From: Phallusia fumigata | Taxonomy: Eukaryota; Chordata; Ascidiacea; Phlebobranchia; Ascidiidae | Direction: 5' to 3' | Length of the DNA: 33,864 nt | Assembly: GCA_008931825.1 (NCBI GenBank) | Contig: QXVZ01021440.1 | Span: 13,234 to 47,097, forward strand | Part shown: positions 23,801 to 33,864 of the stretch, one piece after another | Layout of the letters: every line of letters begins with the position of its first letter | Numbering within the stretch: the first letter of the stretch is position 1 | Made by a program: the position numbers and the translations under genes | The notes under the pieces: model-generated | The model's input: the letters and a program-made list of their open reading frames with translations, nothing else | What the model was told of the DNA's origin: nothing | Database searches by the model: none

Positions 23801-24746
23801 GGGCCTTCTTTTTATCATGATCCCGCTAAAGACATGTAATAAAATTGCTGTGTACAGTGACAGTATCAAAGTTATTTGCGTTATGCTAAAGTGGAGTCGG
23901 GACCTGCAGGTCCTATAATAAATGTCTTTACATGCTTTCTTTGCCCTATTTGTTCAAAACGTGCAGCATTTACAACATCCACCCAACGAACGTCAGCTTT
24001 TGTCTTGTCCAGTGCATTTCATAAAAGGTCGTATCCATTAAAAATCATGCAAACCGTTTCTGTTCTTAGGTTTACCCGGTAGGAGTCAGTGAGGCACCTG
24101 ATACAAGTTACATGTCTGTGTTCTTTAACATTGCTCAAGGTGTAAACGACGACCAGCTTGAATGGCCGTTTCAAAATCGATACATTAAACTTTCTCTCCT
24201 CGACCAAACTCCTGACGTTCTGCAGCAAAGTAACGTGGTTTCAAATTTCCTCACAGACTCAGCTGCATACTGGGAAAAACCGACTGGGGTAAGAAACCCG
24301 CGACGCATAAATAATATAAATTAACAACATACATGCTTGCAGAGTTTAAACACAGGGTTGGGTTATCGACACTTTGTGAAGGTAGATGACGTTCGCAATA
24401 TGAGGTCGTACCTTAAGCACGATTCAATCATAGTTTCTGTACAAGTCACGGGTAAGTACCAATATCCTTGAGGTTAATTTTGACATGTTTTTAAACAAAA
24501 CATAGTGCTCAATCATTTCGATAATATAGCACTTGGAATATACTGCTTTCTGTTATAGACATGAATGACTGGGCGCATTTGCAAGCAAGCCAAACCGCCG
24601 CGGCAACTACGACAACGACAGCAGAAGTAGCAACGATAGCGCTGACCAACATGCCGACAACATCAGCACCAACGACCACGATTTCAATGACACCAGATAT
24701 TACCACAAACTTGCCAGAAACAACTAACTCAGAGGCAATTCAATAA
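20871..24746 (+). CDS. Meprin-like astacin metalloprotease, gene 3 (15 exons, 637 aa, no C-terminal anchor)
   Basis: Exons: 20871-20936, 21001-21028, 21277-21348, 21585-21703, 21814-21923, 22091-22266, 22321-22423, 22494-22609, 22675-22830, 23016-23157, 23285-23424, 23557-23726, 24070-24288, 24343-24451, 24559-24746. All are GT-AG with the phases of gene 1. The signal peptide covers about residues 1-22. The zinc motif HEVLHALGLFHE gives H160, E161, H164 and H170, and the Met-turn reads SVMHY. The propeptide has GGD where gene 1 has GDD. Exon 9 is three codons longer than in the other genes, in the first MAM segment. Exon 11 is one codon longer than in genes 1 and 2. The Thr/Ala-rich stalk is kept, but the frame stops at CAATAA where gene 1 reads CAATTA. 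The hydrophobic tail is therefore missing and the product is predicted to be soluble. Intron 6 is only 54 bases, a multiple of three with no in-frame stop. Confidence 0.92.
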
Positions 24747-24747
24747 A
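24742..24747 (+). terminator. AATAAA overlapping the gene 3 stop codon
   Basis: The hexamer contains the TAA stop (24744-24746). A second AATAAA lies at 24907-24912. Either could be the polyadenylation signal; the first would give an almost non-existent 3' UTR. Confidence 0.4.
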
Positions 24748-25054
24748 TTATTTTTAGTACCCTGTTGGGTTCTTGTGTCGCAATCCTGAAAGTTATGAAC
24801 GTTCGTTTACGATAATATTAAACCTATTAATCAATAGACAGACTCGCAATGTTGTGCTGAGCTACTTTGCAACCATTACATAAACAACCTGTCGAAATTT
24901 GGACCTAATAAAATTACCAAATGGCAATCGTTAAATAGCACCGCATTCGATTTAAATAGGAAACGGGAAAGTTATCAACACAGAGAAACAGTTTCTTATC
25001 TGCTGATATTGTTTGGTTATACTTTTAAACTTTTTTAATTTTGTTTATCTACAG
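24748..25054. other. Short gap between genes 3 and 4
   Basis: About 300 bases that should contain promoter, leader and exon 1 of gene 4 if it were built like its neighbours. I find no ATG followed by a hydrophobic stretch and a phase-0 donor, no GCAGTCGA leader and no TATA-like copy. In the frame entering exon 2, the last 17 codons are open and hydrophobic (from TAT TGT TTG at 25004) but preceded by TGA and lacking any ATG. Confidence 0.6.
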
Positions 25055-28000
25055 AGCGCAAGTTTACGACCGAAGAGGCAAGAAAGGGAAAGACAAACGT
25101 TTCAAGAGGGTAAATCATAAAAGAGCTAATAAAGTGCAACCATAGTGCTATCCAAGATGGCGGAAAAGTGCAAAAAACTAATTTGACAATATAGAGAAAA
25201 AATAACAACTGTAAAACTGATTTGATGTTATTCGATGTAGAATACAACTCGATATCGAACACCATTGGAATCGACGCATCAAAAAAAAGACGAATTCCGG
25301 AAATAAACAAAGGTACAAAGCTGCAGTTACGACCGTTAAAGAATTGTAAAATAGGATTGAACACAAAGTTTGAACGCCGCTATAAAGCTATCTAAAGTTA
25401 ACAGTGCATAGCTCGTTTGAGAACTTGTTTCATGCATTAACGCAATCGACCTATTAGTGATACACCGAGCAGAGCCCGAGTAAATGTAAGATCGGGCAAA
25501 AAAAGGTTTAAATAAAAGTTGTTGCTTTCATTCATCAACGCCGTTATTTTTTAGATAACGTTCTCCATGGTGGAGATATTATTCAAACGACTGCGAGAAA
25601 TGGTCTCGTTGACGAGAACATGAGATGGAGCAAAATAATCCCCTTTCAGTTATCCGACAAGCTTTCACTTCTGGTAAGCAGGTATTTGCACATTATTTTC
25701 CAATTTTTACCAATTTCGAAAGTTTTGCGATCACTACTCCCCTGTACCGGTTGAGCAACAATAAGATTCCAAAAGTTTCATTGCGCTTAATTTCCCAGAC
25801 TATCGCAGTCATTTTGGAGGGATTCGAAGATCTGGAGCTGAAAACTTGTTTCGGATTCGTCAACCGGTCAACTGAGATAGACTACATTGCTGTGAAGCCC
25901 CTTGACGGGTAGGTAGAAACAGAAGGTCGTTTTTAACGGAAATGTGAAAACAGTTTTTATTCAATGTTACGCAAGTTCATGAACATTGAGCATTGAAATA
26001 TGTGCACACATTGAAACAAGTTCAGGCAAAACTATTCGAACCTACGAAGAAAGCCCACTGCACACTCTCTATGCAATCGTGTATTTTTTTTGTTATAAGG
26101 TGCTTTTCATATGTTGGTCGTCAAGGCGGTTCCCAAAACCTTTCAATCGGACTTGGTTGTGAATATATAGATACGGTACAACACGAAGTCTTGCACGCTC
26201 TTGGTCTCTTTCACGAACAGTCGAGGTCCGACCGCGACGATTACGTCACAGTGCTGTTACAAAACGTGTTAGAAGGTAATGAGTATGTATTCTATGACAG
26301 CGGTAACGGTAAATACACGTTTTACATTCTAATATAAAGCAACTTCAAAGTGACTAAAATGTGGAGTGTATCAATAACTACCAAGTCTTCAAAAATGAAT
26401 AGATCTTTAATGTTATAGAACAACAGCATAACTTCGACAAATACGAAAGCAACATTGTGGATCACCGACGTGTTCCGTACGATTACTATTCCATCTTGCA
26501 TTACGATGGAAGCGCGTTATCGTAAGTTGATGCTAAGCAATTTTGTTTCATTAACACAAGAACAATTTCTTTCAAACGGTAATTCATAGAACAAACGGTT
26601 TTCCGTCAATCGTGACTCACAACCCCGATTTTCAAAACGTAATCGGTACAGGACAAACTTTGAGTTCGGGAGATCTCACAAAACTACGACGAATGTACGA
26701 TTGTGGTGAGTAGAACGAAATGTGTGGCTTGTTTGAAAGTGTTTGACACATTTCAATATAAATGCATCACAGGCGATACACATCGATATTCCTACTTTTG
26801 TGACTTTGAAGACCCTTCAGTCTGTGGATATGTACCACAAGGCACAGGTTGGACGCGTCAATCAGTCTCAGCATCTGCTCTTCCACACACTGATGCAACA
26901 TTCGGTGAAACTGGGACAGGTTGGCGAACTTTGCATCAATTTGCAAATATTCGACCGATAAAGGAAAGATTGTTTGTGAAGAATCGTTTTCCATATAAAA
27001 TCGGTACATAGCCGTGGACCCAAAAGCAATACGGTTTAAATGCTTAAGACCTCCTCGAATCAGTTATGATGGTAACCAAAAATTTTAAAATAAAAGAAAA
27101 TTTTATTTTAGGAAACATCCTGGTTGCAATTTCGCCGAACCCTTCACATTCAACGATGTGGGTTCGAACCCCACTGTTGGAGTCCACTGTCAGCAAGCAG
27201 TGTCTGGAATTCTCTTACTACATGCGCTCGTCAAGTGCAGCAATAACTTTAAGGTGGTTATGATTTCTTTTATTTCCGTCCTAAACTATTCTAGCAAAGT
27301 GATTTTTGAAATAAAACTTTCGCGCAGCGTTTTTTGATGTTTAATTTTATGTTTGGTATGTTTAAGCAATTTGCAATTGATTCAGTGTAACATGGGAGTC
27401 AACCGATTCGAAAGTTTTTGGCAAAATGTTCACATTTAATGGAGAGCAAAGAAAAATATGGCGGAAAGCTCGAATGACGATGTCAGCTCCATCCAAATTT
27501 AAACTCCTCTTTACAGCCACAGCAGGTTCGTAAATTTGTGATATCAAATGTGTCTGGGAATGTATGGAAAAGGCACAAAAGTCCTCACATTTTAATTTCA
27601 CAAAGCAAAATTGAATCTAATAAAGATACGCTGTTGTATTTTTCATTGGGGAAACACAATTGTATCAATACACTGTTAGCTATTTTAGCTAAACCCTAGG
27701 AACAAATCAACCTCACTTGCATGTAATTTTCAGGATCATTGGATGTTGTTGCGATCGATGACGTCAACGTGATTGACAGGCCTTGTGAAACAGGTTTCTT
27801 TGTACTGGAAGATATTTCTCAAACTCTCAGTACATCCAACAGGGGTGACTTTATCAGGAGTCCGATAATGTACACAGACGACGGATACGCTTTTCAGTTG
27901 TCGGTAAAACCATTGTTGCGTCAAGTGACAGAACGGAAATTGTCGTACCGTTGGTGGTACAACTTACGTGTTTTCCAATAAAACATTTTTAGGCGTTTCA

Positions 28001-28787
28001 ATTCAAATATTTGTTACAATTTATATTTGCAATAATCTAAATGGTTTCTGTGTACAGTGACAGTGAAGAAATTAATGGTTCGCTGCTAAAAAGTGTTTTT
28101 ACCTAGGTTTATCCGGTAGGGGACAGTGGAGCACCTGATACAAGTTACATGTCTGTCTTCTTTAACATCGCTCGAGGTGTAAACGACGACCAGCTTGAGT
28201 GGCCATTCCGAAATCGATACATTAAATTTTCTCTTGTCGACCAAACCCCCGACGTTCTGCAGCAAAGTAACGTGATTTTAAAATTCCTCACAGACTCAGC
28301 GGCATACTGGGGAAAACCGACTGGGGTAAGAAACCCGCGACGCATAATTAGCATAAATTAACAACATACATGCTTGCAGAGTTCAAACACTGGATTGGGT
28401 TATCGACGCTTCGTGGAGGTGGATGACATTCGCAATTTGAGGTCTTATCTGAAGCACGATTCAATTATTATTTCCGTACAAGTCACAGGTAAGTGCCATG
28501 GTTATTAAGGTCGACATGCTAGAAAAAGTGATGAAGCATAAACCACAAAGAAGTGTCAGCATCATAAAATTCAAATTAAGATAAGATAAGCATGCCTTTA
28601 GCACGTTGCTGCTTCATATAGTTCCAACATAGCTATATTTCTAGAGATTACTGTACCGGAAGTTTCATTGTTTCTAATTACAGATATGAATATCTGGAGT
28701 CATTTGCAAACAGGACAAGCAACCCGATTGAATTACAGGCAGTATCTTTGGGCTGTTGCTTTGGTATCCTTGATCTACGTAAAATAA
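25055..28787 (+). CDS. Meprin-like astacin metalloprotease, gene 4 (exons 2-15; start not found)
   Basis: Exons: 25055-25109, 25241-25312, 25555-25673, 25799-25908, 26100-26275, 26419-26521, 26590-26705, 26773-26919, 27112-27253, 27386-27525, 27734-27903, 28107-28325, 28380-28488, 28684-28787. The frame is open for 593 codons and phases match genes 1-3. Exon 2 is 27 bases longer than in the others because the donor at the usual place is absent and the next GT in phase 1 is used. The zinc motif HEVLHALGLFHE is intact. The following SRPDRD is SRSDRD, and the Met-turn SIMHY is SILHY (codon TTG at 26496-26498). MAM and MATH are complete. The final exon lacks the Thr-rich stalk and ends in a hydrophobic tail, YLWAVALVSLIYVK. 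The first exon is missing or elsewhere, so 25055 is an exon boundary and not a start codon. It may be a gene with altered activity or a young pseudogene. Confidence 0.85.
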
Positions 28788-29093
28788 CCCAGCCAGTAAC
28801 TTTAATACACTCTAGCTTCCAACTCACAATCATGTTTTGAGTTAACCCAATGACAAATCAATTACTTTGCAAGCAATAGACATGAAGATGTATTATGTTT
28901 AGAGCACCGTCGTGGTTTTTGCTGTATGAACAGAACATTTTTTAGCTAAATTTTATAGCTTGGTACAATTCGCCATACGATTTTTCACTACGCGTAAAAT
29001 CAACTATTAAAGGATTCATGTTTGTATGATGGTTTCTGATTTTTTCCAATTTTGCGTAGCGTTTTGTTAAGCTGGTTCTACACTCAATTTACT
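28788..29093. other. Intergenic downstream of gene 4
   Basis: AT-rich, with no gene, repeat or strong polyadenylation hexamer seen. Confidence 0.5.
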
Positions 29094-29282
29094 TCAGGGC
29101 CTAAAGTCTTAGATACGTTGTACGGCGGTGACCGCGGAATGCAAAACCAAATTTAGTCGATGTAATCCAGTGCTCCTTGTGTCACAANTTTACTTCAGGG
29201 CCTAAAGTCTTAGATACGTTGTACGGCGGTGACCGCGGAATGCAAAACCAAATTTAGTCGATGTAATCCAGTGCTCCTTGTG
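29088..29282. repeat. Exact direct duplication joined by one N
   Basis: The roughly 97 bases ending in GTGTCACAA at 29187 recur immediately after the N at 29188, without a difference that I can see. An exact duplicate with a single N as spacer is what an unresolved contig overlap looks like. It is probably not real tandem sequence. Confidence 0.85.
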
Positions 29283-29384
29283 TCACAACCCAAACCAATA
29301 TGCAACATAAATATGTAACCTTGTCATGATCACACATTAAAACCAATTGTTTTCTTCACTAGTAGGTGTCACGTAAGTAGTCAA

Positions 29385-30133
29385 AAAAAGTTTATTTATA
29401 AGTACGTGTTAAAACTGCACTAAGTTATTGGATGAAGCAGTGTAACGGACAACTCTATTGTAAATGGACAAGAGAGGAGCACCAATATTCATTTGCATTG
29501 CGGGCATACGAGACATCAGTAAAACGGCATGTTTTAACATCACACACACTTGTGCTGCAAACTTGCCACACGTAGGTTGGACAAATTGAACTTAACACAG
29601 AAACAATAATTTAGAAATAACATGCGGTAAAGCTGACCTACTAGACACTATTGCATGACGCAGTTTTACTTACTTTGTACTGCATGTCGTATAGGTAAGG
29701 TGGGCAAGTTTAATCAATACTGGTTTAAAGATTAAGGAATAAGTGGTGTAAACAATATTGGAGTGTAACAACGGTGCAGACGTGGCCAATACCGAAATAA
29801 AGTCACAGTGGCAAGACGATTTCAGCCGTGTGGTGCTTCTCCCGNTTGGACAAATTGAACTTAACACAGAAACAAAAATTTAGAAATAACATGCGGTAAA
29901 GCTGACCTCCTAGACACTTTTATATGACGCAGTTTTACTCACTTTGTACTGCATGTCGTATAGGTAAGGTGGGCAAGTTTAATCAATACTGATTTAAAGA
30001 TTAAGGAATAAGTGGTGTAAACAATATTGGAGTGTAACAATGGTGCAGCCGTGGCCAATACCAAAATAAAGTCACAGTGGCAAGACGATTTCAGCCGTGT
30101 GGTGCTTCTCCCGTGGTTACCGGGAAATAACAA
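29385..30133. repeat. TMEM168 3' flank, duplicated around an N
   Basis: The sequence from about 29577 to 29844 is repeated at 29846-30115 with a handful of substitutions and one small indel, for example CTACTAGACACTATTGCATG against CTCCTAGACACTTTTATATG. A single N at 29845 separates the two. This suits two alleles assembled head to tail. The same sequence also occurs once at about 11250-11465 in the TMEM168 relic. Confidence 0.8.
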
Positions 30134-30247
30134 GTGCTTAATGTTTTAAACACCTACCAGTAAACTAATTTACTCACAGTATTGCCAATTCAACCAGTAC
30201 AAGACAAATAAGCCGGGTATAGTAGAGGAGCTATAGCAGCAAACTCC

Positions 30248-33200
30248 TCAGGAACGAACAAGTCTAAACCCGTGACCAGTGTCAAGAGTATGAGGGGGCA
30301 ACCAACGCATTTTTAGGCGCCTGTATCGGCGACCAGGGGCGCCAAGCAGCCTCACTAAACGTAACCTGGCCGCACAAGACGCTGAGAAACTCAGACAGGG
30401 ACGACAAACTGTCGGATATAGAGATCCCCAGTGCTTCGCCAACGAATTTCGTTCGTCGTTCAAAGGAACCTTAAGTGCAAAATCGGTCCACCGCCGTGAC
30501 GTCATGTAGATAGGTCGTATCACGTGATTCGTATCATCGGATGTTCGCCATGCGCACAAGGCCTCGGACAATCCGTTTGTGACATCACAATTCCATTGCA
30601 CCCACTCCGATGTAAAGACGCCCGGCTCGGGCGGTAGGTCGCCGACCATCGACTCCACGTCACCAGTTGATGACGTCAGGCGACACGTCTGAATGGCAAC
30701 GTAGTCGTGCTGTAGGTTGTTAACTGTTTTAATCCACGGCTGGGACGTGATGATATCAAAAATTAAAAGAAGGCGAGAGTTCGTCGGGCGGTTGTCCAGG
30801 CAACAACTATCGCGCCACATCTCAATCACGTGGTCAGGTGTTAGTGCTGCGCCATCTGGCGGTAAAATAAATGTGCGCAATGGTTGCTACTTGGATTTCT
30901 CTAAATCTCACAAGCTGTTGCAAACACATGCCTTACCGCCAAGAACAAGTGAACCGTCCTCATTTGTAAGTCCGCTGTAGTAAAACAAGTAAGTGTCATA
31001 CCGAGAGTTGCTCGAGTCTTTCACTTTCCTTGCGAACAAATCCGTCAGGCGCTTTTCCGCCGTCGATGACGCAATCCCACTTGTGACGTAATCACAGCCC
31101 AAGTTCTCGATAAGATAGAGCGCGAAAAATCTGCCACAAGCACCGGGCGTAATATAGCTAGCACTCGCTGTTTGAAAATGCCAGCAGCAACAAAAGCTAG
31201 TGTGACGATCAAGCATTACGTATTGTCCGATAAGATTAGCATAGCGATGTGCTTCTTGGCCGTGCTTAGCCATCACAGATAACAAACCTTTTTGAAAAAC
31301 TGACCTGTGCAGTGCGGTTATAAGTGTAGTTGCGCGATTGTTCTGTTTTTCCAATGATCCTGCCGGTAAGACGGTGACCGGTGTGTTGGGACTACAATCA
31401 CAAGGGAATTACCTCAAACTTGCACAAAGAAATGCTACCACCAACATTTCTAAATGTTCCTACCAGTATCGCACACCTGCGCTTTAGATCAACAACTACT
31501 TACTTGACAACAGTGGTAGGTGTGATTAGGGCGTACGCTGCGCAAGTACCGCCGAGCTTGACGGCCAATTCCCGCGTCCGTCCGTACGAGCAGGATTCGA
31601 TCCCAAGTACCACAAGCAAAACGGCGGGATACAAAGCTTCTTCGCGCCGCCAACAAACCGCACCGAATACGAGAGTGGTTAAAAACGCGCAAGCAACCGT
31701 TTGCTGCCCGATCAGACAAATTTGTCGCACGCCTGTTGTAGACATCAACGAAGTTTAGAAGGCCTCCTTTTTTGTTGGTGCTTGGTAATTGCTGAATACT
31801 TACCTCTGCTGGACATAACATGAGACAAACTCGTGCCGCTAGCGGACGAAGGAAGCTTGTGCATGAAGTCCTGACATTCCGCAAACTTTCGACTGAGCAG
31901 TACCTATGCAAGTTAGTTTAGTTACCTGACCCTTACAGAAACATTTTTAACACATTTAAAAAAAAATTGAGCAGAATGCATCAACCGTATCCAACCTCTG
32001 TGGCAAAGTATGCACAATGCATGCACAGCCATAAAACCCCACTGACACCAACCACAGGAACAACAACAACCAATTCATATTCAGGATGGAGTCGAACAAC
32101 CTAAAAAGGAAAATGGTATCGGTGATGTTCGTGAACACATTACAGTAGTGTGGAGTTTAAAACCACAGCAACAACCTATTCTGAATCAGGATTGAGTCAA
32201 ACAACCTATTAAAAAAAACAAATGACATAAAATTAAACTTACATAAAAAGCCAGGGCACAGAATCCAGCTTCAACAAGTAGTATGGTAGAAAGCACTACA
32301 AACTGCATACACCTAAACGTTATCCAAATCACTATACAGTGTGTAATACAGTTAAAGAAAAAGTAGAGTTACAAGCTATATGTGCAGAATGTTTGTATAA
32401 TTCTGTTTAAATCCAATTCAATCTATTACCTTTTAGCTCATCCTACCAGAATGACCATAAAACTTGCCACCTACCTTCCAAGTTGAAACGAACAGGACCA
32501 ACGTTCCACTGCAGACAGTGGAGAGAAATAAAAATCAACAACTGGTATGACAAACAAGCGGACATGGAAACACACAAGTGCATAAGGATTCAAAGAAATT
32601 TGAAAGTTGTCAAACACTGAAATACCTGCATCATTAAAAGAATGTTAAAGGTTTGATGAGAAAAAAGTTAAAAAGTGGAATATGTGCAAGTATCATTTCC
32701 CGCGAGTCATTTCAAATGCTGACAACGAACAGGTGATGTTGGGGTAGTTATCATACTCCAAGGATCAGGCTGTCAAAAAGTGAAGTGGATTTTACGAAAT
32801 AAAAATCTAAAAAGGGTGTCAACTAAGTAAGAATACATAATTTCAAAACCTTGGTATATGTGGTTGCATACAAAAATGGAAACATTTACCTACCAGATAC
32901 AAGAATGAAGAGCAGAATGTAGGCAAATGCAAGCATGCACTTCATTCGCAAGTTGATAATCGCAATTGCTGATGCTATAATTATCACCATAAGCTCGATG
33001 TTGGTGTAAAGATTAAGAAAGAAAGTTCCTCCAAGCGCAAAGGCCAACAAACTTAACACCTCAGTGGAGGATAAAAACATGGAACTGGAAGTTAAGAAAA
33101 AACAAATGGGTTGGGTTACAGTACACACTTGCAGGATTTGTGAATCATGCTTTGCTTTGAAAAAAATATTGGACCACTTATAATGTATAGTACATGAAAA

Positions 33201-33864
33201 CACTTTCTGCAACTCGCAACCTATTGGGTGAAAAACATCAAACAGACTTTGTACAACCAAACAGACTGAAAAAAACTAAACGTTATTCCTGTTAAACTTA
33301 CCTATAAGAAACATTTTTGCAAAACCGATCTAAAAAATCACAGCAACACTTGATAGCTGTGCTTGTCATAATGAGCATGTCTGCAAGGCGATCTCGATCA
33401 TCGTACCACCATGTTCTGTACCATTCTCTACCGAATGTTAACAAGCTAAGTAAAAGACTCCACCAGAAGTACGACACAAGTAGAGAGTAACCTGTGCAAA
33501 AATTGACATTAATAAATAGCTGTTAATTGACAGTTACATTAAATTAACAAAGTTATCACTGTTTATCAACTATTCAATTTTTGAACACGCACATACATGT
33601 TTCAAAATGTTGGGCAGCATGTTGTGAGCACACACGAAAAAATTCTCTTTTAACAAATTGATTACAAGTTTAGTTTAAACTTTTGTTTAGTTTATTCATA
33701 CATAACTTACACAAATATACAATATATTCCCCAAAAGTTTCAATTAAAAATTAAATCAAACATACAAAAATGCAATTCAATAAAATATCATGTTCAAACA
33801 ATGCATACAAATTACCACTTACCAGAATTCGACACAAAGCAATACTCCAAATATATGATAATCA
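30248..33864 (-). CDS. TMEM168: TMEM168-like multipass membrane protein, last six exons (5' end outside window)
   Basis: Exons in transcription order: 33864-33823 (partial), 33491-33302, 33084-32894, 31732-31504, 31391-30937, 30855-30248 with stop TGA at 30250-30248. All junctions are GT-AG and phases agree (1, 2, 1, 2, 1), giving about 570 residues open throughout. The first exons encode hydrophobic helices such as YFWWSLLLSLLTFG, IELMVIIIASAIAII and MLAFAYILLFILVSG. Two more exons add VACAFLTTLVFGAVCW and a segment ending ALITPTTVV. The last two encode a soluble C-terminal domain with YDTYLFYYSG, RLLLIFDIITSQPWIKTV, SRRWTDFAL and a basic end LDTGHGFRLVRS. From memory these match the C-terminal region of vertebrate TMEM168 (about 700 residues), a poorly characterised membrane protein. 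The family call rests on that recollection, without a search. The 5' exons lie to the right of the window. Confidence 0.78.
31733..32893 (-). other. Large TMEM168 intron
   Basis: The longest intron of the gene in this window. About 32490-32560 is duplicated at about 11745-11820 in the relic. A hydrophobic minus-strand open frame at 31956-32138 lacks usable splice phase and I left it out. Confidence 0.6.

Noticed and set aside
30908..31354. A separate gene starting at a TTG at 31354
   Set aside because: The acceptor at about 31392 gives a phase-consistent junction with exon C, so this is an internal TMEM168 exon.
31489..31911. 140-codon minus-strand frame over TMEM168 exon C
   Set aside because: It is an out-of-phase shadow; the frame of 31732-31504 joins its neighbours with matching splice phases and encodes hydrophobic helices.
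31956..32138. Hydrophobic minus-strand frame as an extra TMEM168 exon
   Set aside because: Exons B and C already join in phase 1, and no acceptor/donor pair around it keeps that phase.

Overview
This is eukaryotic, almost certainly animal, DNA. It is AT-rich, with short GT-AG introns, a satellite array and two multi-exon gene families. Exon structures below were built by hand from splice sites, reading-frame phase and alignment between copies. The small introns, tight gene spacing, heavy tandem duplication and what look like uncollapsed haplotypes would fit an ascidian such as Ciona, but that is inference.

Left third (1-5784). I see no protein gene here. It holds a degenerate tandem repeat (about 430-1175), a 95-bp satellite with ten identical units inside a longer decayed array (2170-3660), and the start of a duplicated block (from about 4440). 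That block carries a fossil meprin exon (about 4675-4737) and the promoter of gene 1.

Middle (5785-28787). Four tandem plus-strand genes encode meprin-like astacin metalloproteases. The order is propeptide, astacin protease (HExxHxxGxxHE), MAM domain, MATH domain, Thr-rich stalk and a hydrophobic C-terminal tail. Genes 1-3 each have 15 exons with identical intron phases and open frames (661, 633 and 637 aa). Gene 4 has exons 2-15 (593 aa from exon 2) but no recognisable signal-peptide exon. Genes 1 and 2 are a recent segmental duplication that includes the promoter. Gene 2 carries a 2.05-kb insertion with terminal inverted repeats in intron 5. Gene 3 has lost the C-terminal tail. Gene 4 has lost the stalk and has Leu for the Met-turn methionine. 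Between genes 1 and 2 lies a deleted relic of the TMEM168 3' end, intron sequence included. This suggests the original duplication unit carried a meprin gene plus part of its TMEM168 neighbour.

Right end (29090-33864). Two sequence duplications, each joined by a single N, look like assembly joins of overlapping or allelic contigs. The minus strand then carries the last six exons of a TMEM168-like multipass membrane protein, whose 5' end lies beyond the window.

The four meprin genes probably make related cell-surface or secreted ectoproteases that differ in anchoring, stalk and possibly activation or catalysis. TMEM168 is a conserved neighbour with no evident functional link to them.
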